From Prolixibacteraceae bacterium (GTDB lineage: Bacteria > Bacteroidota > Bacteroidia > Bacteroidales > Prolixibacteraceae): a stretch of 64,000 nucleotides of DNA. This document shows positions 1-8,153 of the stretch, one piece after another. The notes under the pieces are model-generated. The model was not told where the DNA came from. It searched no databases and worked only from the letters and a program-made list of their open reading frames with translations. The stretch covers positions 372,001 through 436,000 of the forward strand of contig JAQUIJ010000003.1 in assembly GCA_028683385.1 (NCBI GenBank). The letters are read 5' to 3'. Positions within the stretch are counted from its first letter, which is position 1, and the number at the start of each line of letters is the position of its first letter. The position numbers were made by a program, and so were the translations under genes.

Positions 1-774
1 GCTCCCAGTCTGTTGAATTTGAAAGACGCAGCATCTATCTGGCTAAATAGACTGGAAATAACATTTGTTTCGGCATTTTCAATGTCGATTTGCATTTTTG
101 ACAGTAAAGTTATGACAGCAATCAGTGGTTTACTTTCGAAATGCAAACTTTCCCACGACTTCTTTTCACCACCCTCTTTCAAATTAATTTTCGGGTCGGA
201 AGTGTCCAACTGTTTAATAATATTCTCACTTAGAGGAGAACCTTTTTCCATAAAGGAGGCCAGGAAGTCACGATATTCGTTGATGTTATTTTTCAGCTCT
301 GATGCTTTTTTCTTTTGAATCATGATTTCCGAAGGAGTATTCAAATCATCTTCTTTTTTGATCAGGATGGTATCACCCTTGCTATTAATAGTGAATGGTT
401 CTCCGGATGCAAGAGATCCACCTTCAGCCTGAGCTTGTTTTAATGATATTCCACCCGAAGCTAATACCAGTTGTTCCTTCAGATCCTTAATCTGTGTAAT
501 TAAATCGGTAGTTCTTTTGTTTACCTGATCTGCTTTATCTTTCCATTCTTTAACTTTAGCTGGATTAGAAATATATGCAGCATCAAATGCCCCATATATT
601 TGATCATTTTTCCGTTTTATATTATTAAGAGTCTGGGTTAAACTAGCGTCAACAATCCGGAACGATTCAAGTACTTCGGATGCCACATTTAATGCTAACA
701 TTGCTGTTAACACCAGATACATCATATTAATCATTTTTTGCCTCGTAGATTCCGGGCAATTTTTACTTGACATA
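1..774 (-). CDS. gldM: GldM/PorM, type IX secretion motor subunit (C-terminus cut by window edge)
   Basis: This is the N-terminal 258 codons of GldM, the inner-membrane-anchored, periplasm-spanning partner of GldL in the proton-driven T9SS/gliding motor. The start at 774 gives MSSKNCPESTRQKMINMMYL, the family's typical opening (a Cys-Pro-Glu segment, then RQKMI). One membrane segment follows (about residues 14-32), and then a periplasmic region rich in Lys, Gln and Glu that is probably helical. The start lies 16 bp after the gldL stop, and the order porP-gldK-gldL-gldM is the standard one, so gldN is expected just outside the window. The reading frame stays open to base 1. Identity is secure from sequence and context; only the C-terminal D2-D4-type domains are missing. 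Confidence 0.95.
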
Positions 775-790
775 GTGTTCGCGAATTAAA

Positions 791-1771
791 TTACTTCTTT
801 TTATAATTCATGGCTCCCAGCATATTTCCATAAACCGAATTCAGAGCATCTAGGTGTGAATTTAATTTTTCGGCATTCTCCTTGTATTTCTTCATTTCTT
901 GTGCCGATGAAGCAATAATCTGATTCATCTGGTTAAGCTCTTCGAAGAATTTTGTTGAGGCATGTATTTGATCGCTTGTACCTTTTAATTGTTTTTCGTA
1001 GCCTACATTCAATGATTCAATATTCTTGTTCAGTTTATGTAAGTTTTCACCATAGCTCGAAGAATTTACTTCGAAATCTTTTAATCCCTTTTCCATGGTG
1101 CCAGAAAACCTTTGATAAGATTCAGTAAGTTTACTGCCTGATTCATCCATTTGTTTGGTGAATTTTACACTTGATTCATTTAACCTCGACAGCATATTTT
1201 CACCAGTTTCCGAAATCTTGTGTGCCGTGTTACTATATGAATTTACCAATTCACCAATCGAATTATTAATCGTATGGTTAGCCTGAGTATTCATTTCTGA
1301 AAATGCCATCATCGATTCTGAAGCTGAATTCAGGTTCCTGACATAGATGTCGGTAGCCAGAGTTGCTGTTGAAATGTCGCTTATTCCTGATGCCGTATTG
1401 GACAAATCAACTAAGCTTTTGCCAATTTTTGCCAACAGCTCAGGAGTAATATTGGTGCTGTTTAATAAAGCGTCTAAATTACCAATCTTGCCATTATTCT
1501 GAACTTCTTCAATCGGTTCTAAAAGTTCATAATCTTCCTGTAATTCAGGATAAACTTTTGACCAATCAGGTTGTTCCAGTGGTGGTTCAAACGCAGAAAG
1601 GAAGAAAATAAATGCTTCTGTCAGCAAACCGATGGTAAGCATGATTCCGGAATGATTCCAATGCTGAAGTTTAAATAAAGCACCGATGAGAACCAGGGAA
1701 GCACCCCAACCATAGACATACCCCATTAATACTTTCCACCTTTTTGTCTTAAGTATTTCACCAATATTCAT
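791..1771 (-). CDS. gldL: GldL/PorL, type IX secretion motor membrane subunit
   Basis: A 326-residue inner-membrane protein, the GldL proton-channel subunit that pairs with GldM to energise T9SS and gliding. The start at 1771 (MNIGEILKTKRWKVLMG) is chosen because the family begins this way. A longer frame to 1828 would overlap the end of gldK and adds 19 unrelated residues. Two membrane helices are visible (about residues 14-36 and 43-63), with an acidic/aromatic segment after the second. A long cytoplasmic coiled-coil region rich in Ser, Asn, Glu and Lys then runs to the end. It sits 23 bp downstream of gldK and 16 bp upstream of gldM, in one operon. Function is inferred from family and synteny; both are unambiguous. 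Confidence 0.95.
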   Translation of the reverse strand: MNIGEILKTKRWKVLMGYVYGWGASLVLIGALFKLQHWNHSGIMLTIGLLTEAFIFFLSAFEPPLEQPDWSKVYPELQEDYELLEPIEEVQNNGKIGNLDALLNSTNITPELLAKIGKSLVDLSNTASGISDISTATLATDIYVRNLNSASESMMAFSEMNTQANHTINNSIGELVNSYSNTAHKISETGENMLSRLNESSVKFTKQMDESGSKLTESYQRFSGTMEKGLKDFEVNSSSYGENLHKLNKNIESLNVGYEKQLKGTSDQIHASTKFFEELNQMNQIIASSAQEMKKYKENAEKLNSHLDALNSVYGNMLGAMNYKKK

Positions 1772-1794
1772 GTGTTCAGAATTTAGATCGTTAA

Positions 1795-3135
1795 TTAAAA
1801 TTCGTTTCCAAAGGAAGAACGAACGCAACGGAAGCCAATATAGGATTTGGTCGTATCCTGATATTCAAAGCTTCTTGTTGAGACCTGGAGAAATGCGGAA
1901 ATATCTTTCCAAGAGCCTCCACGTATAACTTTACGCTTCATCGCAGGAGCATCTCCTGGTCTTGCATTATATTCAAAGTTTGGATTGAAATCATTGATGT
2001 ACATGTACGCGGACTCATCATAGGCCGAACTTGTCCATTCAGCAACATTACCTGACATATCGTAAAGCCCGAAATCATTTGCTTCGTAGCTTCCAACTTT
2101 CATGGTTGCCATACCTCCATCTTCAACATAGTTTCCTCTTAACGGCTTAAAGTTGGCAAGGAAGACACCATCTTGCTGGCGGGTATAATATCCACCCCAT
2201 GGGTACATTGATGACTGGTGATCTCCACGAGCGGCATACTCCCATTCAACTTCAGTTGGTAATCTGTAATCCTGTAAAGTTGCTTCTCTTTGGCTTGAAA
2301 GGAAATCATTGTGAAGTTTGGTTCTCCAATGGCAGAACGCTTTGGCTTGTTCCCAGGTGACTCCCACTACTGGATAATCATCAAATCCGGGATGCCAAAA
2401 ATAACGGGTTGCCCATGGCTCATTGTAGGAAAATGTAAAATCTCTGATCCAGGTTAAGGTGTCAGGATAGATATTTACCTGGTTACTAAAAATAAACGAT
2501 GAGCGGTTTTCAACTGCTTTTTCTTCTCCTTTTGTGTCGGTTACACTTCCCCCACTGTAGCTTTGGGTTTCGTAGTTATACATGTTTACCCTACGTGCAG
2601 CCTGTTTCAAATCAATCCACTGGTAATTGTAAAACAGTTTTCGTGAGTCGATTTCTTTTTTCTTGAAAAACCGTTCGTTTTCAGGAATAAACATTGGGGC
2701 CAAAGCTTCGCTATAATCCGGATTACTCCAATCCAGTTTTTCTTTCCAGTTAATTCTAGGTGGATCAATAGGATTACCTTTTCGATCCTCACTATTCATG
2801 AATTCCGGAAATTGCTCCGATAAAGTTGTTCGTGCAATTGAGTCTCTGACCCATTGTATAAACTGCCGGTATTCATTGTTGGTGATTTCGGTATCATCCA
2901 TCCAAAATGCATCAACGGATACTGTTTTTGCAGGTGTTGAGGATGATGTTACATCCTGATCATTTGGTCCGAGATTGAAAGATCCTCTGTGAATAAAGGT
3001 CATTCCATAAGGAGTTGGTTCAAACCATTTTCCTCTTCCCTTTACTCCTGTTAGTTCTCCATTGCCTGATTTATTACAACTCGATAGCGAAAAAATCATC
3101 AAAATAACTAACCCAATAGAAAAAAGTTTTTTCAT
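1795..3135 (-). CDS. gldK: GldK/PorK, T9SS outer-membrane ring lipoprotein
   Basis: A 446-residue lipoprotein with a lipobox ending at Cys20 (FSLSSC), so it should be lipidated and sorted to the outer membrane. The mature part is a formylglycine-generating-enzyme (SUMF1)-like fold: LPTEVEWEYAARG, YDMSGNVAEWT, VIRGGSWKD and GFRCVRS occur in order through the C-terminal half. In T9SS this fold is structural: GldK and GldN form the periplasmic ring attached to the outer membrane. It follows the PorP/SprF-type gene by 32 bp and precedes gldL by 23 bp. The length is normal for the family. Confidence 0.95.
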   Translation of the reverse strand: MKKLFSIGLVILMIFSLSSCNKSGNGELTGVKGRGKWFEPTPYGMTFIHRGSFNLGPNDQDVTSSSTPAKTVSVDAFWMDDTEITNNEYRQFIQWVRDSIARTTLSEQFPEFMNSEDRKGNPIDPPRINWKEKLDWSNPDYSEALAPMFIPENERFFKKKEIDSRKLFYNYQWIDLKQAARRVNMYNYETQSYSGGSVTDTKGEEKAVENRSSFIFSNQVNIYPDTLTWIRDFTFSYNEPWATRYFWHPGFDDYPVVGVTWEQAKAFCHWRTKLHNDFLSSQREATLQDYRLPTEVEWEYAARGDHQSSMYPWGGYYTRQQDGVFLANFKPLRGNYVEDGGMATMKVGSYEANDFGLYDMSGNVAEWTSSAYDESAYMYINDFNPNFEYNARPGDAPAMKRKVIRGGSWKDISAFLQVSTRSFEYQDTTKSYIGFRCVRSSFGNEF

Positions 3136-3167
3136 AGTATAGCTGTATGTTGCTTCTAAAATATTCT

Positions 3168-4112
3168 TTACAAGTATCTTACACTCTTGTATTTTTTATT
3201 CCTGTTTTTGCCAAGATCAAGGCTGTAACTCAGATAAATCTCGTGCGAGCCACCTGTGTACCCTGATAATGCAGATGTTATTATGTCGTAGGCATAGCCT
3301 ATCTTTAATCCATTATTTAATTCAAACCCTAAAAGAACACAAATAGCGTCGTTAATCCTGTAATTTAAGCCGGCAGAAAACCGCTTTTTGTAAACCAGAT
3401 CAACTAAGAAATCGGTCTGGAAACTAACTCCATCCGATTTGAAATATACTGCAGGTTGCAATTCAAATAACGGATCAGTTAAACTGATATTGTAACCTGC
3501 TGATAAATAGTAATGTCGTGCCAAAAATGAACGTGCCTCGTCTCCGAGTATAATTGAAGCCTGATTTAAATGTGTTACTGAGGCTCCAAAAAAGTAATCC
3601 TTCGATCTTAAATATACACCCAATCCAGTATCGAATGCCAATTGACTCGCTTCTGACTGGGGAAATTTTGTGTCTGATGAATTCCAAAAATCACCTGTAG
3701 GGAAATGCCAACGATCGGCACCATTGATTGCCATGTTGTAAAAACCCATACTGACACCAAAACCCAAATCACCAATCCCTGTCTTTTTCTGGTATGCATA
3801 ATCGAAATTAACCAAAATATTCTTAGAAAATCCGATTTCGTCGCTAATTATATTGAACCCAAACCCACTATTTAACCCAAATAGATTGCCTGCTGAACCA
3901 ACGCTAAATACCAGTGTTTTGGGGGCTCCTTCAATACCAACCCACTGATATCTATTGAGTATCACACCACTCATTGCTCCATCAATTCCTGCGTATCCCG
4001 GGTTAACAGTGAGCTGAGTTGCTCTGTTAAAGCTGAACTGCGGATCCTGTTGGGCAATTGCGGCTAAGATAGCTATTATATATAAAAATAAAAAACAAAA
4101 TATTTTTTTCAT
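3168..4112 (-). CDS. porP: PorP/SprF family T9SS-associated outer-membrane protein
   Basis: A 314-residue exported protein. The start at 4112 (MKKIFCFLFLYIIAILAAIAQ) gives a clean signal peptide; the longer frame to 4142 only adds ten residues in front. The mature N-terminus QDPQFSFNRATQLTVNPGYAG is the family signature, and the rest alternates aromatic and polar residues as expected for a beta-barrel. Members anchor or help secrete T9SS substrates and ring components at the outer membrane. It is the first gene of the porP-gldK-gldL-gldM operon; 111 bp separate it from the upstream arginase-like gene, so its promoter may lie there. The exact partner of this paralogue is not evident. Confidence 0.9.
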   Translation of the reverse strand: MKKIFCFLFLYIIAILAAIAQQDPQFSFNRATQLTVNPGYAGIDGAMSGVILNRYQWVGIEGAPKTLVFSVGSAGNLFGLNSGFGFNIISDEIGFSKNILVNFDYAYQKKTGIGDLGFGVSMGFYNMAINGADRWHFPTGDFWNSSDTKFPQSEASQLAFDTGLGVYLRSKDYFFGASVTHLNQASIILGDEARSFLARHYYLSAGYNISLTDPLFELQPAVYFKSDGVSFQTDFLVDLVYKKRFSAGLNYRINDAICVLLGFELNNGLKIGYAYDIITSALSGYTGGSHEIYLSYSLDLGKNRNKKYKSVRYL

Positions 4113-4223
4113 AAAAGCATTGTTGTGACTCAGTTTGCCCAATTCATGTGCAGTAAAATAATGAAAAAATGTTTACTGTACCAAACACTGATTGTCTCTA
4201 AAGTCAATGAACGCAGGTTTAGA

Positions 4224-5387
4224 TCATTTATTTTGTCTTTTGCTCATCTTTCTAATGTTTTTCCACCATCGGTCTGGTATATCACCGAGCGATGCTTTCT
4301 TGTAATCGTCCTCATCACAAGGCACAATATACATTCCCCCTTTTCTGTTTTCAAAATCTGAAATTTCCATCCACCATCTTCCAGAAACCCGGCTTTGAAA
4401 AAAGACCAGCGTCATGTTGATGTCAGACATGTCGACCATGAATTGATTAAAGTCTTCCGAATCATCCAGCGGGTCTTCTGGTTTGCGATTAAAGAAGCCT
4501 TCTATGAAATGCCAAACAATTTGAGCCATCAGGTTTGATGAATTCGAACTGAGGTCGTTATCGGGTAGTAGATTGAAAAAGCCTGCGATATTCAAAACAT
4601 CACTTATTCCGGCATATCTTGCAACCTGACAAGCTTCTTCCGAATATAATCCGTTGGGCGACGCCATGGATTGTCCGGGTGCATCAATGCAGCGAACGGC
4701 ATTCATATCGAAACTAAATATGTTTGCATCGCGCAGGATTGGTTCGACTGAGGTGAGATCGTACCTGACCTGACCTAATCTTTTTACTTCCCAGTGATAA
4801 TTGTTATAAAGATCTATATCTGATGGATCTACAAAATAGTTTTGATATGCTAGTGCTGTATATGAATAAAGGTTCTTTTGCTTTTCAAAGATTAGATTCA
4901 GATAGTTTTCAGAATTAAGGGTCTTAATTCCTTTTCTGAAATCCAGTTTTGGATCAACAGTTACCATATTGAAAAGGCGACCTTCAAAAGCTTTGGTCAT
5001 TCCAAATGTGAGATCCTGGCTGCCACCAAGAACAACCAAGGTTTGATGGTGGTTAAGAATTTGCTCGCAAATATCACGTAACGCAAAATACGAATCATTG
5101 GCTGTAACGCCCAGTTTCAGATTTCCCAGATCGTATATTTTAAATCGCGAGCCAATCCGGTTCAAACTATATAAGTGTTTTCTTATTTCATCAGGAGCCT
5201 TAGCAGAACCTCCAACAACCGAATTCCGATCTTCCGGAACACCAATAATGATCAGATCAGCTTTTTCAGGCTTAAGTTTTTCCTGATTTTTTTGCAGCAG
5301 GTACCCTAATGTATGTTTTTTATTTGCCCAGTCAGGACATTTAACCTTTTCAAAATCAATAGGATCAAAATAATTTAGCAAGTCCAT
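4224..5387 (-). CDS. Arginase/formimidoylglutamase-fold protein with degraded metal site
   Basis: A 387-residue ureohydrolase-fold protein. The start at 5387 (MDLLNYFDPIDF) is preferred because the longer frame begins inside the topA terminator hairpin. Family landmarks are recognisable but altered. GGDHS has become GGSQD (Gln124), DAHxD has become DPKLD (Asp145, Lys147, Asp149), and the last metal pair reads FDMN (Asp227, Asn229). Three of the six usual Mn ligands are therefore replaced, so agmatinase, arginase or formimidoylglutamase activity is doubtful despite the usual automatic name. The C-terminal 90 residues (DDSEDFNQFMVDMSD, RWWMEISDFEN) look like an added segment. It lies between topA and the T9SS operon on the same strand, a neighbourhood I recall as recurrent in Bacteroidota, which suggests a structural or T9SS-linked role. 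Confidence 0.75.
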   Translation of the reverse strand: MDLLNYFDPIDFEKVKCPDWANKKHTLGYLLQKNQEKLKPEKADLIIIGVPEDRNSVVGGSAKAPDEIRKHLYSLNRIGSRFKIYDLGNLKLGVTANDSYFALRDICEQILNHHQTLVVLGGSQDLTFGMTKAFEGRLFNMVTVDPKLDFRKGIKTLNSENYLNLIFEKQKNLYSYTALAYQNYFVDPSDIDLYNNYHWEVKRLGQVRYDLTSVEPILRDANIFSFDMNAVRCIDAPGQSMASPNGLYSEEACQVARYAGISDVLNIAGFFNLLPDNDLSSNSSNLMAQIVWHFIEGFFNRKPEDPLDDSEDFNQFMVDMSDINMTLVFFQSRVSGRWWMEISDFENRKGGMYIVPCDEDDYKKASLGDIPDRWWKNIRKMSKRQNK

Positions 5388-5430
5388 CAGTGGTTTTTTA
5401 TCAGGAGTTGAAAATACGGTTTTAAATAAA

Positions 5431-5458
5431 AAGGGCAAACAAAAAGATGTTTACCCTT
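5431..5458 (-). terminator. Intrinsic terminator after topA
   Basis: On the minus strand the arms AAGGGTAAAC and GTTTGCCCTT pair with one mismatch around an 8-base loop, followed by TTTTTATTT. The hairpin begins 6 bases past the topA stop codon. It overlaps the alternative upstream start of the next gene, which is why the start at 5387 is used for that gene. Confidence 0.7.
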
Positions 5459-5463
5459 AAAAA

Positions 5464-7788
5464 TTATTTCTTCCTTGATTTCTTAGGTGCTGGTTGTTTA
5501 TCAATCAGCGTCATACAATCATCGAGTGAAAGTTGCGCAGCGTCTGTCGTTTTCGGTATTTTGTAATTGTTCTTTTTGTAAACGATGTATGGACCCCATC
5601 TTCCATTCAGGATTTTGAGTTCAGGATTTTCTTCAAATACTTTAATTAATGCGTTTGCATCTTTCTCCCTTTTGCCTTCAATCAGTTCAATCGCCCTTGT
5701 TAATTCGATGGAATAGGGATCATCGACATTCTTTTCTAGCGAGATAAATTTACTGTCGTGTCTGACATACGGACCAAATCTACCAATGGCCACGGTTACC
5801 GTTTTGCCTTCGTACTCTCCCAGATTTCGGGGTAATTTAAATAATTCGAGCGCATCTTCCAGGGTAATTGTCTCGATGTGTTGCCCTAAACGCAAACTGG
5901 CAAATTGAGGTTTTTCTCCTCCTTCGGTAACTTCGCCCAGTTGAGCCAGTGGCCCAAACCGTCCGATTTTTACTGAAATTTCCAGTCCCGAAGTCGGATC
6001 AATTCCGAGAACCCGAACTCCATTTGTACGTTCAGCCTCGTTTAATGCGTTTTCAACTTTAGAATGGAAAGGAGTATAAAAACTTTGGATCATATCGTTC
6101 CAAACCAATTCTCCTTCAGCGATTTCATCAAATTCCTTTTCAACTTTGGCCGTGAAATTATAATCCATGATCAGATCAAAATACTTAACCAGGAAGTCGT
6201 TAACGACCATACCAATATCAGTAGGAAACAATTTCGACTTTTCGGCGCCGGTCTGTTCGGTCTTTACTTTTGATGAAATCTTTTGACCCGAAAGGATTAA
6301 TTCGGTGAATTCGCGTTCAGTTCCGGGGCGATCTTCCTTGACTACATAACCTCTGTTCTGAACAGTTGTGATAATAGGTGCATACGTTGATGGGCGGCCA
6401 ATGCCTTGTTCTTCGAGCTTTTTAACCAGGCTGGCTTCCGTATAACGTGGTGGTTTTTGGGTAAAACGTTCGGTTGCATGAATTTTATCCCAACGCAAAA
6501 TTTGTTTTGCACTTAAAGCTGGAAGTAATCCTTTTTGTCCGCCATTCTGATCTTCGTCATCGCTTGATTCAATATAAACCCGCAAGAACCCGTCGAAAAT
6601 CAATACTTCGCCCGTTGCAACGAATTTTTCAGGAACAGTTGAAATATCAATAGTTACCGTAGTTTTCTCCAACTCAGCTTCGGCCATCTGAGAAGCAATG
6701 GTGCGTTTCCAGATCAGATCGTATAATTTCTTTTCCTGATTGGTTCCCGAAATTTCTTCCTGATCCATGTAGGCCGGGCGAATGGCTTCGTGAGCTTCCT
6801 GTGCGCCTTTGGATTTGGTTTTAAACTGACGAACCTGATGGTATTTTTCGCCCATCGTTTGGATGATCATCTGTTTGGCCGCATTAATTGCTAATCCTGA
6901 TAAGCTCACCGAGTCGGTACGCATGTAGGTGATCTTTCCTGATTCGTAAAGCTTTTGGGCTATGCTCATGGTTTGAGAAACCGAGAATCCTAACTTCCGG
7001 CTTGCTTCCTGTTGCAAGGTTGAAGTGATGAACGGTGGGGCAGGAGAGCGTCTTCCCGGTTTTTTTACAACTTCACTAATTTGAAATTCGGCGTTTTTAC
7101 ATTTTTCAAGGAAAGCGTTTGCTTCCTCTTTTGTATCAAAACGGCGACTCAATTCTGCTTTTAGTTCTGTTATTTTTCCATCTTTTTCCGGAACAAGAAA
7201 ACTTGCAGATACACGAAATGCTGAAGTCGTTGTGAAATTCATGATTTCACGTTCTCTTTCAACAATAAGCCTGACTGCAACCGACTGAACCCTTCCGGCA
7301 GACAACGATGGTTTTACTTTTTTCCACAAAACCGGCGAAACTTCGAAACCCACAATTCGGTCGAGAACCCGGCGTGCCTGTTGGGCGTTGACCAAATTCA
7401 AATCGAGTGGCCGGGGATTCTGAACGGCATTCAGAATTGCTTCTTTTGTAATTTCATGAAATACAATCCGCTTTGTTGTTTTAGGATCCAGTCCGAGCGT
7501 TTCCATGAGGTGCCACGAAATGGCTTCTCCCTCGCGGTCCTCGTCCGATGCCAACCAAATGACCTTAGAGTCTTTCGCCAGTTTCTTTAATTCGGTTACT
7601 AATTTCTTTTTGTCGGAGGTGATTTCGTATTTGGGAGTAAAGTTATTTTGAATGTCAATTCCAAAATCTTTTTTTTCGAGATCCCTGATGTGCCCCATGC
7701 TCGAGGTAACAAAAAAATCTTTCCCTAAGAATTTTTCAATCGTTTTTGCTTTGGCAGGTGACTCAACTATAACAAGATTTTCGTACAT
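5464..7788 (-). CDS. topA: DNA topoisomerase I (type IA)
   Basis: A 774-residue type IA topoisomerase that relaxes negative supercoils. The start at 7788 puts Met directly before YENLVIVESPAKAKTI, the TOPRIM opening; the frame to 7830 adds 14 unlikely residues. The TOPRIM acidic cluster SDEDREGEA is present, followed by SAGRVQSVAVRLIVERE. The catalytic Tyr288 lies in ITYMRTDS. The C-terminus has three degenerate repeats of the IGRFGP type (IGRFGPLAQLG, IGRFGPYVRHD, NGRWGPYIVYK) instead of Cys4 zinc ribbons, as is common in Bacteroidota, and ends in a basic tail. It is followed by its own terminator and faces a divergent penicillin-binding protein gene. Confidence 0.97.
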   Translation of the reverse strand: MYENLVIVESPAKAKTIEKFLGKDFFVTSSMGHIRDLEKKDFGIDIQNNFTPKYEITSDKKKLVTELKKLAKDSKVIWLASDEDREGEAISWHLMETLGLDPKTTKRIVFHEITKEAILNAVQNPRPLDLNLVNAQQARRVLDRIVGFEVSPVLWKKVKPSLSAGRVQSVAVRLIVEREREIMNFTTTSAFRVSASFLVPEKDGKITELKAELSRRFDTKEEANAFLEKCKNAEFQISEVVKKPGRRSPAPPFITSTLQQEASRKLGFSVSQTMSIAQKLYESGKITYMRTDSVSLSGLAINAAKQMIIQTMGEKYHQVRQFKTKSKGAQEAHEAIRPAYMDQEEISGTNQEKKLYDLIWKRTIASQMAEAELEKTTVTIDISTVPEKFVATGEVLIFDGFLRVYIESSDDEDQNGGQKGLLPALSAKQILRWDKIHATERFTQKPPRYTEASLVKKLEEQGIGRPSTYAPIITTVQNRGYVVKEDRPGTEREFTELILSGQKISSKVKTEQTGAEKSKLFPTDIGMVVNDFLVKYFDLIMDYNFTAKVEKEFDEIAEGELVWNDMIQSFYTPFHSKVENALNEAERTNGVRVLGIDPTSGLEISVKIGRFGPLAQLGEVTEGGEKPQFASLRLGQHIETITLEDALELFKLPRNLGEYEGKTVTVAIGRFGPYVRHDSKFISLEKNVDDPYSIELTRAIELIEGKREKDANALIKVFEENPELKILNGRWGPYIVYKKNNYKIPKTTDAAQLSLDDCMTLIDKQPAPKKSRKK

Positions 7789-8153
7789 GTATCGGATTGT
7801 TTTTCGTTCAGTATTTAAAATTTTGTGCAAATTAAAGAAAAGGAAACGCTAAGTTCAAAATTAAATCCAATAAATTTTTAAAGCATATTTATTTGAAAAT
7901 GATTTATTTATTCAAATACGAAGGTTTTAGTCATCGAGAAATGACCTCATTTTGGGACTTCTGTTGAGTCTGGTTTGTGAGTATTTAAAGCGCTCATTAA
8001 TAGTGTATTAATCTTACACCTTCTAATTGTTATGGTTTGACATTAAGTTTGAACTGTCAGGTCGTGAGTGATGCCATTTTCAGACCACTATTATTCTAAG
8101 GAATTCATTTGTGTTTCATTATCTTTGTCGACTCAAACCGTAATTAGTGTCGA
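7789..8153. other. Divergent intergenic region topA / class A PBP
   Basis: This gap of 365 bp carries the promoters of two divergent genes. Apart from the TAnnTTTG hexamer close to the PBP start I see no open frame, repeat or strong hairpin in it. The part next to topA is AT-rich. Confidence 0.5.
8120..8127 (+). promoter_or_regulatory. Bacteroidota-type -7 element before the PBP gene
   Basis: TATCTTTG matches the TAnnTTTG consensus of the primary Bacteroidota sigma factor. It would give a leader of about 20 bases before the ATG at 8154. No clear TTTG is seen at the expected -33 position, so this rests on the -7 box and its distance only. Confidence 0.45.
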
